From contig CM060069.1 in assembly GCA_030533445.1 (NCBI GenBank), positions 5,991,924 to 6,055,923 of the forward strand: 64,000 nt of DNA, read 5' to 3'. Below are positions 48,591 to 58,697 of this stretch, piece by piece (the first letter of the stretch is position 1; the number at the start of each line of letters is the position of its first letter). Position numbers and translations under genes: made by a program. Below the pieces are notes generated by a model that was not told the origin of the DNA, did not search any database, and was given only the letters and a program-made list of their open reading frames with translations. This stretch comes from Cyprinodon diabolis. Its lineage: Eukaryota > Chordata > Actinopteri > Cyprinodontiformes > Cyprinodontidae.

Positions 48591-49430
48591 CAAGATTCAT
48601 GCTAGCATTCAAGATTCACACATGCACAGCACATGATTCGCCAAAGTATTTCTGGTCCATATACAATTATAAAATAGTGGTCTTTAAACTTCGCTGCATT
48701 TGTGTGTGGATTTTTGAGACTCTCCTGACGTGCCTCGATACACAAATGCATTTTTTTTAAACGGAGGATGGTTTGCAACCAATCGCAGAGCTTCCTTGTA
48801 TAAGCCAATCACAAGAAACCACTCCACGTGGGAGTACTGTGTGTGAGTGAATTTTTTTGAGCTTGCATGAATCCTGCTTTGTATGTGTGGAGCTTTGTGA
48901 ATATTGAGACCGATCTACCTCCATAGATCTCAGTATAGAGAATCCAAATTAAACTTTAAATCCCTTCAACCTAATACAATATTTGTAAAGGATGCACATA
49001 CTTCACAGACGTGGCATGTCCCCCTTGTCAAGGCAAAAAATAGCCCTAAGCAACTGATGGATGGTTTCCACTGCTGTGGAATCTTTCAGTAGATCCTCAA
49101 CCCTTTAAGTTCAGAGTTGGGGCCTTTGTGGATTGGATATGTCTTTCTTCAAACCCCACATTTTATAGTAAGTCACCGAATATGGAGATCAGGTCAAGAT
49201 AGTAACTTTTACTTAAACCATTCCTTACAATTTTGCATTGTATCATTCAAAGACCCAAGAAGACTCCATAAAAGTGTGTCCATTATCTCTAATCATACTT
49301 CACTTCATACACAGTAACCTAACAAATCTTCCTTCTCCTATAGATTTGTTTCAGAAGTGTGATGTCATTACGATTCTATCCTACGACTGTCAATAGTTAG
49401 CTTAGCTCTGTGGTGCTTCCCCTTTGACCC
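48591..49430. other. Unassigned stretch
   Basis: The first 50 bp are a decayed continuation of the 62-bp unit (CAAGATTCATGCTAGCATTC). No gene recognised in the rest. Confidence 0.5.
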
Positions 49431-49750
49431 GGTGTTCTGTCTGATGAGCATACCTGGTCAGACCAGCATATCCATAGTCAATACCCGTTTATCCCTTTAG
49501 TTTATCCCTTGTTTTGTATGAAAAATACACTTTAAACAGTGGTGTATCCCTTTAGTCATGTACAAAAAAACGATTTAATTACTTACTTTTTGGTGGCGAT
49601 CTGACCTTAAATTGTTTCTTTTTTAATACATGACTAAATAGATACATGCCTGTTGCCCGTTTAAAGTCTGTTTTTCATCTGACGTCTTGCGTGTGCGTAT
49701 TGACAATGGGTATGCTGGTTTGACCGGGTATGCTCATCTGACAGAACACC
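49431..49750. repeat. 320-bp imperfect inverted repeat (fold-back)
   Basis: 49,431-49,485 and 49,697-49,750 pair as reverse complements over about 55 bp with roughly six mismatches (GGTGTTCTGTC.GATGAGC / GCTCATC.GACAGAACACC). The inner arms also correspond: ACTTTAAAC and TTTAGTCATGTA on the left, with TACATGACTAAA and GTTTAAAGT on the right. Related sequence recurs at 62,360-62,475. It may be a fold-back transposon or the long terminal repeat of a larger DNA element. Confidence 0.75.
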
Positions 49751-49829
49751 ACCTGGATCCTTATCATGTAAATCCCTGTGAGCTTAAACAATACATAGAA
49801 AAGATGCCATCCATAGGAAGTCCTTGCAA

Positions 49830-50001
49830 ACTTTCAACAACTGACAGGTGTCCAGATGTTTACTTTCATGACTTATACATACATCTCATACACAACCCAT
49901 CCTCATACACCGGAGAAAATGTAATGGCTTTTAAAAGTACAGATGCCGATTGGTATTTCACAGCTTGCTGGTTTATTGACCTGAAAATATGGCCTCTGTA
50001 A
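49830..50001 (+). pseudogene. Fragment resembling teleost SWIM-family transposon-like proteins
   Basis: The end of a plus-strand frame reads CPDVYFHDLYIHLIHNPSS, then YTGENVMAFKSTDADWYFTACWF. From memory this follows the pattern PDVY..YL...PS.YT.E...A.KS.DA..YF..GW found just before the SWIM zinc finger in multi-copy fish proteins that also carry YqaJ-type nuclease domains. The frame stops at 50,001; no SWIM CxC..CxH follows that I can see. The part of the frame upstream of about 49,750 lies in the fold-back repeat. Recognition is tentative. Confidence 0.35.
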
Positions 50002-50226
50002 AGCCACAAAATATTCGATTGTAAAGCAAAGATAAGTCACGCTCTGCTGATCTTTGGGCTTACTTTATGTTAACAGCTAAACACAACTATAATGTCTGTA
50101 GCAAAATCTTTAGACAGTAATATCAAATGCACTTCTTTCACAAGGTGTCTAATCAATGTGATCTAATCACCAAATTTTCTGGAAAAAAATTCTTTAACAC
50201 ATTAAATCCAAGTGGCAACAGCGTAA

Positions 50227-50439
50227 CTAGCTCTCCTGACCTTTTTTAAAAGTCAACTGACACAAAATGTACAATGCACATACGGCCATATGCCGCCCTT
50301 CTGATCGCTGACAGCCATCTTTGTTCTTGTGACGTTCATTCTCTTTTGGTAAGCGGTAAAATGAAATATTTGGGTCACCTTGTTTATTGGTGCCATCTTT
50401 TATGGGCAGGGGATCAGAGCAGGTACTCAATAAAGTCAT
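50227..50439 (-). pseudogene. Possible THAP-type zinc finger fragment
   Basis: The minus-strand frame contains NISFYRLPKENERHKNK, which resembles the conserved SFHRLPKD..LR+KW segment of THAP domains, a DNA-binding module also found in P-element and related transposases. The N-terminal C2 and the C-terminal CxxH pairs expected for a complete domain are not clear, so it would be a remnant. It is opposite in orientation to the SWIM-family-like fragment 230 bp away. Tentative. Confidence 0.25.
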
Positions 50440-50555
50440 GGCTAGATTCGATTGCCTATGATGTTAGCCTTCAAGGTATCTATAAAATGTCAAGAGACAA
50501 AAATCAAATCTACAACAGGTGGCAGGCAAGGCTTTCTAAATAAAGGGCTAAAATT

Positions 50556-51140
50556 CTGCCTGTTTCATTTGAATTCTGATTATATATATAAAGCCAATTC
50601 ACAACATCAGTTACGTCAAGGCACTTAACAGAAACAATTAATCAGATCATCCAGACTGGTTAAAGTTTTTTCTCTAAAAAAAAACCCAGCTGACATTCAG
50701 TCATTGACTTTTCCAGGATTCTCCTGGTTGAGCATTCAGCAGATATTTGCTTGCATTCTGTCTTTGAGTTCACAGCAATCCCTCACACAGAGCATTCATG
50801 AAGCTATTGTGGAAAGGAAAAACTCCCTTTTAACACGGAGAAAGCGTCAGTTGCCATCTGATCAGGCTGACTGGGAGTTCAAGGAGACAGAAGCAGAGAT
50901 ATAAATGAAATAGAGAAGTACTGATCCATAAATGAGAATAAGTGGCCGCTATGTCCTCCAGCATTCTAAGCCTATAGCAGGATAACTATTGCGATACCTC
51001 AGCATAATCTGAGCTAACTAAATGCTTTATAAAAAAAATGAAGGTTTCAAGCCTAGTCTTTAAAGTAAATAGGGTGTCTGCCAGATGTACTAAAACTGGT
51101 ACTTGGGTATACAGGAGGGGACCCTGATAGAGATAGAGAT
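50556..51140 (-). mobile_element. L2-clade LINE 3' fragment
   Basis: Starts with the reverse-complemented tail (GCCAATTCACAACATC), continues through the 3' UTR (CAATCCCTCACACAGAGC, AACTCCCTTTTAACACGG), and ends at the RT C-terminal segment. It abuts the GAGAT target duplication of the gypsy relic. Confidence 0.85.
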
Positions 51141-52164
51141 TGTCATGATTGGTTTAAGAGACTTAACCCACATGCAGAACACCAACGGAAACAGAGAAAA
51201 AGTTTAACAGAGTAACGTGACAGTCGCTGACCTTTGAGGCGGAAGTGGCTCCGGAACAGGAAGTACTACTGGCGTGGCGTTAGCATTTCTCATGTAGCCA
51301 ACGTATTCCTGCAAAACCTGGTTCTGGTGTTCAATATGAGTGTTAACTCACGGAGAGTGTGCGCATGTCCTTGGATCTGGGCATCCTGCTCCTCAAGCCT
51401 CCTCCGGAGGTGATCTGCTGGGTTTTGTATTTGGCCGCAGTGTTCTGTCATGATTGGTTTAAGAGACTTAACCCACATGCAGAACACCAACGGAAACAGA
51501 GTAAAAGTTTAACAGAGTTTATTGAATGGTTTTGCACAGAGGAAATATGAACAGGTTCAGGCACGGGTCCGGGACTGGAATCACTGATGTCTGCAGAGAC
51601 GGATAGTTTGATTAGCCAGGTAGTCAGATGGTCAGTTGATTTAATTGTTCCAGTAAATACCTTGAGGTGGTCCAAAACTGATTTCTGGTGAGGGAGGGAA
51701 CCGGTTGGGTCCAGAGAATGTTGGTTCAGCAGAATGCTCAGCAGCAGCAGCGTCTAGCTTCTGACTAGTGAGTGGCAGACCTTGGTTTGGGTTTCCAGTT
51801 CTTCCTTGAGAACTGCAGGAGGAGTCCAGATTGGAATCTTCAGGTTTGGCTTCCTTGGGCAGGCAGGCAGGTTGCAGGCTAAGCTCATCCAGAGCTTTAG
51901 ACTTAGACAGGTTCCTGTGAGCAAGAAGACAGAGGCAGGTTAGAATCAGGTTTCTCTCTAGAGACAACTTAGATTCTGATCAGAATAACTGAGGCTCAGG
52001 TTCGCTAACCAAACTTGGTCAACACTGCGGTGTTGAAGGAAGGTCTGGCTGCTGCTTATGTAGGAAGGTCTCCTGATGAGCATCAGGTGTGCTGGAGGGC
52101 TCCAGCCCAGGAGACCCACAGCGCATTCTGCTGGAGACAGGTGGTGAATCTCCAGATCCCAACA
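51141..52164 (-). mobile_element. Internally deleted sushi-like gypsy element
   Basis: A minus-strand relative of the 11.7-kb element with an exact 5-bp target duplication GAGAT (51,136-51,140 and 52,165-52,169). From right to left: a 719-bp 5' LTR (52,164-51,446), the gag start and about 220 bp of gag (51,445-51,213), then a deletion joining gag directly to the last 70 or so bp of the 3' LTR (about 51,212-51,141). All of pol is gone. The LTR keeps the 261-bp segment missing from the other element's 3' LTR. Confidence 0.92.
51213..51453 (-). pseudogene. gag: Truncated gag N-terminus of the deleted gypsy element
   Basis: Minus-strand frame beginning at the LTR-embedded ATG (MTEHCGQ) and reading RRRLEEQDAQIQGHAHTLRE, the counterpart of the 12.4-kb gag start but without its 1-bp insertion. 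The gag sequence is then cut by the internal deletion, so no functional protein is possible. Confidence 0.85.
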
Positions 52165-52335
52165 GAGATACCTCAGGATGAACTGAGGAATGAAAGAAAA
52201 GGTCATTACTCTTTTTTTTGGAAATATAGGAACCTTCAGCAAACATTTTTTTTTACATTTAAACATCCAAATCCAAAACGAGAGTTAAATATTAGTTGTG
52301 TAATTCAAATAAAATGTTTAAATGTTGCTTATAAG

Positions 52336-52540
52336 GGAGTGGTGGCGTAGTTGTTAGGTGATAGAGCTCGGAATCCAGACGTTTTGAGTTCAAGCCCCAC
52401 TCCCTCAGACTGCAACTCTGGGTTTGTGAGCAAGACCTTTAAACCCCTCACTGCTCCCCAGGTGCCCCACAATGGCAGGTAAAATGCATAGTTAAAGTTC
52501 TCCAATGTAAGATCAATAAAGTTAAATAATTTTTTTACAG
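52336..52540 (+). mobile_element. tRNA-derived SINE
   Basis: AGTGGTGGCGTAGTTGTTAGG (A-box region) and GAGTTCAAGCCCC (B box) form a tRNA-like head; CTCACTGCTCCCCAGGTGCC and GTTCTCCAATGTAAGATCAATAAAG form the body and 3' end shared with the SINE at 7.5 kb. Confidence 0.8.
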
Positions 52541-52705
52541 GGTCTGTAATTGATTTATAGCATTGAATCACTTTTATCAAAAACCATGTATCAAAAAAAT
52601 AAATAACCTTTTGAATTCAAAACTCTTTGTCCCCAGAATTACTGAATGAACAAACATATGAAAGTAAAATGTATGGTTTTTAATTTATTTGTCCATTATT
52701 TAGGT

Positions 52706-53560
52706 TACCGTATTTTCACGACTATAAGGCGCATATAAACGTCTTTTTTCCCCTCAAAATGTGCGGTGCGCCCTATCTGTGTGCTTGGCGAGGACATGCA
52801 CCTGTATATAAAACAGGTGTGCTTGGCTGCCACGCAAATGGACATAAACTGCCGCCTATGGGCTGGATGGATGAGGAGATGATGAAAGAGTGGCTGAGGG
52901 AGGTGAATGTAAGGAGACCAGGTGGTTTTTTTCCACTCATCACCATTGCTGTTAATCTGTGACTCCATGTGCCCATCTCACAGCCGATGTGAAAAACATG
53001 GTGAAACAAATGAACGCCGTGCTTGCTGTTATTCCGGGAGGTCTGACAAAGGAGCTTCAACCGCTTGACATCGGTGTGAACCAGCCGTTTAAAGTAAGGC
53101 TGCGAGCGGCGTGGGAGCGATGGATGAACGACGGAGACCACAGTTTCACGAAAAATAGAAGGTAGCGCCGGGCAAGTTACGCCACAGTTTGCAGATATAT
53201 TGTAGATGCTTGGACTAACGTGTCTGCTGGCACTGTTGTTCGAGCTGTCGCAAAAGCCGGCATCATTTCCGAGGAGCCGCACGGCATGGAAAGTGACTCT
53301 GAAAGCGAAGAAGGGGAAATTGGCATGTCTGATTTAGCACAGCTGTTTAATTCAGAAACAGAGGATGATGACTTTGATGGGTTTGATTAATACTTTGTAA
53401 TAAATACATGAATAAAGCGCAATCATACTCAGTTTTGCTCCCGCTGTATTTTTAAATACGCAGTAGAGGTATTTAAACATAGTAGAGCACATAGTTTTTA
53501 AAACCCGCGCCCTATAGTCCGGTGCGCCTTATGTGTGTGTTAAATACAGAAATGAAATTT
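52706..53560 (+). mobile_element. Pogo/Tigger-like DNA transposon relic
   Basis: The left end ACCGTATTTTCACGACTATAAGGCGCA and the right subterminal CGCCCTATAGTCCGGTGCGCC (quoted in pieces below 20 where possible: ACTATAAGGCGCA, CTATAGTCCGGTGCGCC) carry the GCGCCTTATAGTC motifs typical of this fish family. The element is preceded by a TA. Coding remnants are listed separately. The outer right end is not clear. Confidence 0.75.
52759..53390 (+). pseudogene. Pogo-like DDE transposase C-terminal remnant
   Basis: Pieces of a DDE-superfamily transposase spread over the plus-strand frames: MDEEMMKEWLREVNVRR, then (after a break near 52,960) CAHLTADVKNMVKQMN and VIPGGLTKELQPLDIGVN followed by PFKVRLRAAWERWM, and an acidic tail (ESDSESEEGEIGMSD) ending in FDGFD. 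The phrase LTKELQPLD..VN..FK is typical of the pogo/Tigger/jerky group. The N-terminal CENP-B-type DNA-binding domain and the first catalytic residues are missing; there are stops at 52,962 and 53,165 and at least one frameshift. Confidence 0.75.
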
Positions 53561-53689
53561 GTGCCTCTGCGAAGTAGGCTGTCATTAGCTTGGTGAATGT
53601 CTGTGCTGCCGCAACATGAGTCGCACTGAGATGGTTTTTAAGATTGAAAAGTTCCAGTGGACAAAAGCTTAGCAACATAGTGGGTTAAT

Positions 53690-53785
53690 GAGCTTCTCTA
53701 AATTGTTCTTAGGTGTGTGTGTGAATGGTTGTTTGTCTTTGTGTGTGACAGACCGGCGACCTGTCCAGGATGCACACCGGAAAAA
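53690..53785 (+). mobile_element. V-SINE-type 3' fragment
   Basis: CTTCTCTAAATTGTTCTTAGG, TGTGTGTGTGAATGG and GACCGGCGACCTGTCCAGGATG match the distal part of the SINE copy at 57.2 kb and of common teleost elements. Confidence 0.65.
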
Positions 53786-54078
53786 ATTGTAATCCAGATA
53801 AGTAATTTTTTCTTAAAATAAGTATATTTTATCTTGGATTGAGGAGGTAAAATAGACATTTTGCCAGTGGAACAAGACAATTTACATTTAAAATAAAAAA
53901 AAAACACAATTGCATTGTCTTATTTTAAGTGCATGTTATCTAATTATCTAATTTTAAGAGTAAAAACACGAATTCCATTGGAAAACTATCTCATTTACCT
54001 ACTCAATTAAGGGTAAATACATTTAATTTAAGAAAATTGTAATTATTTTTAGATAGTTTTTCCAATGAAAGGCACTGC
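53786..54078. repeat. Dispersed MITE-like repeat Z, copy 2
   Basis: Longer copy of the 20.95-kb repeat: AATCCAGATAAG, TTCTTAAAATAAGTATA at the left, CTTATTTTAAGTGCATG in the middle, and ATTTAATTTAAGAAAATTG with GATAGTTTTTCCAATG at the right. The left half and right half are partly inverted relative to each other. Confidence 0.65.
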
Positions 54079-55299
54079 AGCTCTGGTCTGTGACCCAGTA
54101 GAGACTCGGCTGTTTTGCATTATGAATATATTGTACCCACTAAGATAAGCCGTGATGAAGAAGTAAGCAGTTCCTAACTTAAGCTGTCAGTGTCTGTAAT
54201 GTTACTGCGGATCGGTTCATTTCAGCCAATAAAAACAGAACAGTACAGAGGTAGAGCTGTCTGTTTTCTGCGGTTTCACTCTCCTTCATTGCTCCCCTCT
54301 TCTTCTTCACATCCCCCATCGTCCCCCATCTGCTTGTGTGGCTGCTCGCTGAAGGCAGGCAGGAGTGTGAGGAGGGTTTTAATGACTTCTGTGTGCAATT
54401 GCACTCAAACAGCAATGTTTTTTTGCTGAACAGAGTGCCCGCCAAACACTTCACCGTCAGCACGCAGATACACTTACACACAGATTTGTATTCCTGCTGT
54501 GTGCTTGTCAGGAATTTCATTGACTGTATTCATTCCCAAAGCGTTCCCTCTCTGACATTTCCACCTAATCCTGCTTTAATCTTAGCCCTAAACCCTCAGC
54601 CAAATCTGAAGTGCCCTGAAAAGGGGTAGACATATCCTGACTGTGCCTTACTTGCCTCTCTTCGCTTTCTTTTTGAGGATATTTAATCCTCATGAGGATT
54701 AAATATTTTCACATGAGAAGACACAAGGAGTCCCAAAGCTGCTGCAGCTCAGAATCCATACCTTCATTTGTATCGTCTCTACATTCATCCCTACAGCCTC
54801 ATTTAAGGTATGCTGCAACCAAACACTGTTTATTAATGTTAACTCATAAGACTCAATATTGCCAAAGTTCAGCCTGTTGTTACAACAGACACATTTAGAA
54901 AATGTTTAATGAAACACGAGCAGCGAGACAGTACCAATCCAGAAAGTGTAAATTTGTATCTGTCACGGCCAACCATCTGGGAGCTCTGACACAGAGAGGG
55001 TAAATATCCCTCTGAATTTGGCCAGTGCAAGACCAGAATTCAAGCTGTAGAAGATTTACATTCATTGAAGTCTCAAGATAATATTTTTTCACAAAAAAAA
55101 AGCATATTGGGACATCTATAGCACCTTCAAAAGTAATTGTAAACAATAAAAACATTAAGAAAAAGAAAACCCTACATTGTTGTAAAAAATGTAAGGTTAA
55201 ATAATTATATGTCATGTAAACTAATAGAAGAAAAGAAAAATATAAATGTAATTTAAAGCTAAAGGTTGTAATGATTACAGGGATTTACTGACAAAAATG
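54079..55299. other. Unassigned stretch
   Basis: No gene recognised. A 12-bp palindrome-like piece ATTTAATCCTCATGAGGATTAAAT lies near 54,681-54,704 (two 12-base arms). Confidence 0.5.
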
Positions 55300-55639
55300 T
55301 AATATATACAGTAGCAGCCATTCAAAATGTCCCTTCCCAGCGAATGGCAGCCCACTTCCCTGCAACCCCCAGCAAAATCCCCTCCAACTTCCAGCCACAG
55401 GAGTGACCCCCTCTTGCATATATTTTTATTCTGACTGCACCCTTTCACTGAATTACAGGGTCTGACCAGCAGATGATGCTTCTCTTTAAATCTTAATGTC
55501 CACAAATCATGACAGAAAGAACATTTTAGTACAAAGATTGATTTTTAAAAAGGAATCTTAGGGGATCAGCCAAGGACCTATCAAGGAAAATGGGGAAATT
55601 TTGATGAATGAATAAATGAATTATAAATCCAAGAGTCAT

Positions 55640-57082
55640 GTTTTCTATATTAACTAAGCCAAAACATCTCTGAGGTTTGTCATTGCCATCCTTGCAGCTG
55701 TATTATTGGTCAGCACAACTTAAATTGGTTTATGAATAGACAGAACTATTTATGGCTAGATTTGGAATCCCGATCTTGTCTCCCCAGTAAACTTAATTCT
55801 CTTTTTTTAATAAGTGATATAGACAAAATAGTCCATCTCAGAAGTAACTTCATTGTTTATAAGACCTTACTGGCCTGGCGAGATGTGAAGAAATATTTAA
55901 ATATCTCCCCCACTCTCTCTTATCGGTCACCGTTAACTTTGAACCCAGATTTACCGGCAGAGATTAGGACCATTGGTTTGTCTGAATGGTCATCAAAGGG
56001 ACTGTCAAATATTATGGACATACTGTACTCTGATTCTGTTAAACCCTTTGAACAAATTAAAACCAATTTCAATATTTCTAATAGGGATTTCTATAAATAC
56101 CTACGGATCCGTCATTTTGTGAGTTCTCCGTTGGGGACAGGAAAACTACGCACAAAATTGTCAGAGTTAGAGAATATTGTTGTCATGACAAAATCTCCTA
56201 AAGGACTAATTTCTAAGATTTATAGTTTATTGTTGGGCTCTGACTCCTCAGGTTATGATGCTATGAAGCTGGTCTGGGAGCATGACCTAGGGTTGACGTT
56301 TGATCTTGCAGATTGGGAAGAAATCTGTAATGGGGTCTTTCCCAACTGTACCTCAATTTCTATATGTGAGCAGAACTTTAAATTATTTTACCAAACTTAT
56401 TATACACCTGTTCACCTTCGGAGGATGTTTCCTGATGTTTCAGATCTTTGTCATAAATGCAAAACACATAAGGGGACATTTATTCATTGAAAAACTTTTT
56501 GAAAAGCGGTTCATGTTATGATACAAGAGATCATTGGCAAACAGTTCTCCCTTACTCCCTCGTTCTGCCTTTTTAATCATGCTTCAGACACTTTACAGTA
56601 CTTAATGCAGATACTAAACGTTTGCTTTTAATTCTTTTTCTGGCCAAGAAATGTGTATTACTGAGACGGTCAGCACCTCAGGCCCCCACAGTTGATATGT
56701 GGATATCCAAGATTTCAGCTATTATCACAGTTTAAAAATTTACCCATGATCTTCATCAAAAGTCTGACAAATTCCGGACGATCTGGAACCCACTGCAATC
56801 TTTCTTACAGAGAATGTAATTTTTTTTTTTTTTTTTTTTTTTATCATTTTCCCTTCTCTTTTCTATATTGAGTATATTTTTCATGTGGCCGTTCAATGGC
56901 TTTAACTATGGTGAACCATGACTGGGAATGTCTGTTTGTATTTTGTGTGTGTAGGCTCTATGTAGCTTTTTTTTTTTGTTTTGTTTTTTTATATATGTGG
57001 ACACTGCAATGCTCCTTGTTGTTTTGGGGTGGGTTGTTTTTGTTAATTTTTGTTTATGTTTACATAAAGAAAAAAAAAATGA
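55640..57082 (+). mobile_element. L1-clade LINE 3' end, 5'-truncated
   Basis: The ORF2 C-terminus is followed by a 3' UTR with a T24 run near 56,819-56,842 and an A-rich end (GAAAAAAAAAATGAAG at 57,069). Flanked by a 45-bp imperfect direct repeat. Clade call is from the C-terminal sequence style. Confidence 0.75.
55732..56490 (+). pseudogene. L1-type ORF2 C-terminal region
   Basis: A 252-codon open frame downstream of the RT domain. Motifs: FIVYKTLLAWRDVKKYL, FEQIKTNFNISNRDFYKYLRI, RHFVSSPLGTGKL and a C-terminal zinc-knuckle start CHKCKTHKGTFIH. The upstream bases (CAGCTGTATTATTGGTCAGCACAACTT) still read YYWSAQL, an L1-like motif, so the chosen Met is internal. The frame breaks at 56,490, and later codons (LFLAKKCVLLR) continue in another frame to about 56,730. 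RT and endonuclease domains are absent. Confidence 0.75.
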
Positions 57083-57161
57083 AGGGGACGAACCAAGGAA
57101 CTATCAACGAAAGTGGGGAAATTTTGAATGACTACTACTATGATAAGTATGAAAAATATAT

Positions 57162-57475
57162 AGGCTAATCAGTGGAGCAGTGGGTAGCACTGCTGCCTTT
57201 TAGCAAGAAGGTCCCTGGTTCAATTCCAAGCCTAGGGTCTTTCTGCATGAAGTTTTCATTTTCTCCCTGGATATGCATGGGTCCCCTCAGGGTACTCCGG
57301 CTTCCTCCCACAGTCCGAAAACATGGAGTTTAGGTTTATTGGCTTCTTTAAACTCTCCTTAGGTGTGTGTGTGAATGGTTGTTAGTCCTGTTTGTCTCTG
57401 TGGTGCCCTGCGATAGACTGTACCCCACCTCTCGCCCGTAGACCCATCACAACGCCAGTAGGGATAAAGTGTGAC
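57162..57475 (+). mobile_element. V-SINE superfamily element
   Basis: tRNA-like head (GTGGAGCAGTGGGTAGCAC; B box GGTTCAATTCC), then the conserved central domain (CATGAAGTTTTCATTTTCTCC, GGGTACTCCGGCTTCCTCC, CACAGTCCGAAAACATG) that defines the vertebrate V-SINE superfamily (DANA, Mermaid, HE1). The distal part has GTGTGTGTGTGAATGG and CTCTCGCCCGTAGACC. It lies directly downstream of repeat X. Confidence 0.85.
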
Positions 57476-58697
57476 AGAAAAAAATGGAATGGTATGTCGC
57501 AAAAAATGACAAACTATAGCTTTAAGAAATTGATTGATTTAAAAATAATTCAATCCTTTTATCGGACATGTTTGGGAATTACTGGTTTAGATGTTAGCAA
57601 ACCAACAGCATGCTCATTAACAACAAACTCCATTGAATGCTGAGAAGTTTTTATTCTGCTTTATCTGCACAACATGCAATCCTTTGCTAAATCTTGAAAG
57701 TTGTTTTTTTTTTTTTACTTTCCCGTGCAGTTTATGTGACTCACAGTTTATTTATAAGTAGGTTTGTAGGTTTTCAGTCGCATCTCTAGCTCCAGAAGAT
57801 GTATATTTATGTTTGGATTAATAAGCTACAACACTGTTTTCTTTGTGTTTGGATTTTCATGAACATAAAATATGGATGATAACAGTAGAAGGATCGCTCA
57901 GAATGAGAGAATGAGACGCTACGAGGCCAACTGCTGAGGTGGCGTCCAGCTGACTAAGTGAGGATGCACAGCTGGGCATGACTGAAAGCTGATCTGCAGG
58001 AAATAACTAATTCTATTCCATTGATCTTACTCGTCCAATTTACATACCAGAATGCTAATGTTCGTCCCCCAAAAAAAGATGAATTTCTTACAGCCATCAG
58101 TACAAACACACACACTCACAGAAGTGACTGCAGTGTTTTTGATTTTGACTGGCTCCATGACAACATCTCTAGATCAACAGAACATCCCAGATAACATCTG
58201 CCTCCATCAATTAGCCAGTAAAACAGTTGGTTAACATAGAGACTCTAGATGTCTTTCAAAGAAGACTGGAGAGTTTCTTTTTTATTCTTTTATCAATAGG
58301 TTTTAATTGACTGGTGTGTTAAAATGTATCTGAGTTAAATACTTTAAACAGCATGAATTAAAGTTGTAGATTTTAGAAAACGCTTAATATTAATCCTTGT
58401 TTTAAAAGGTGATAAATGATTGACGTGAGCGCGAGGTCTGCTGACAAAAATATGTTATTTAGGCACTCCTATCTCTTCATGCGGCTTCTGTGCGGCCTAA
58501 TTTTCAGCACAACACACTTAGCAAAAACTACAGCATGTGGATAGTTCTGTACAGAAAAGCATAGTGGACAACTGACAGTTCGTACTGTCTGAGGTTGCTG
58601 CTGAATATTTTTTCAGTCATCCAAGTCAAAGTCATTCCAGAAATAGTTAAAAAACAATCCACTGGACTTTGTTTGCAAGAGCGGGTCTACCCCTTTG
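57476..58697. other. Unassigned stretch
   Basis: No gene recognised. T11 run at about 57,706-57,717. Confidence 0.5.

Larger units (their letters stand above)
55300..57160 (-). repeat. Dispersed repeat X, split by an L1 insertion
   Basis: 55,300-55,605 is the reverse complement of the 25.7-kb copy. The last 45 bp (GGGGATCAGCCAAGGACC...GAAATTTTGA) recur at 57,083-57,127 (GGGGACGAACCAAGGAAC...GAAATTTTGA), and repeat X then continues (ATGACTACTACTATGA) to about 57,160. The L1-like fragment lies between. Confidence 0.65.

Noticed and set aside
48061..48760. Frames of 146-191 codons rich in His/Thr/Ser, and Cys-rich frames on the other strand
   Set aside because: Pure translations of the 62-bp minisatellite in several frames on both strands.
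52773..53282. 169-codon minus-strand frame
   Set aside because: Antisense to the pogo-like transposase remnant, which explains the region better.
54681..54704. ATTTAATCCTCATGAGGATTAAAT palindrome as a regulatory operator
   Set aside because: A 24-bp palindrome exists, but without a neighbouring gene there is no reason to assign a function.
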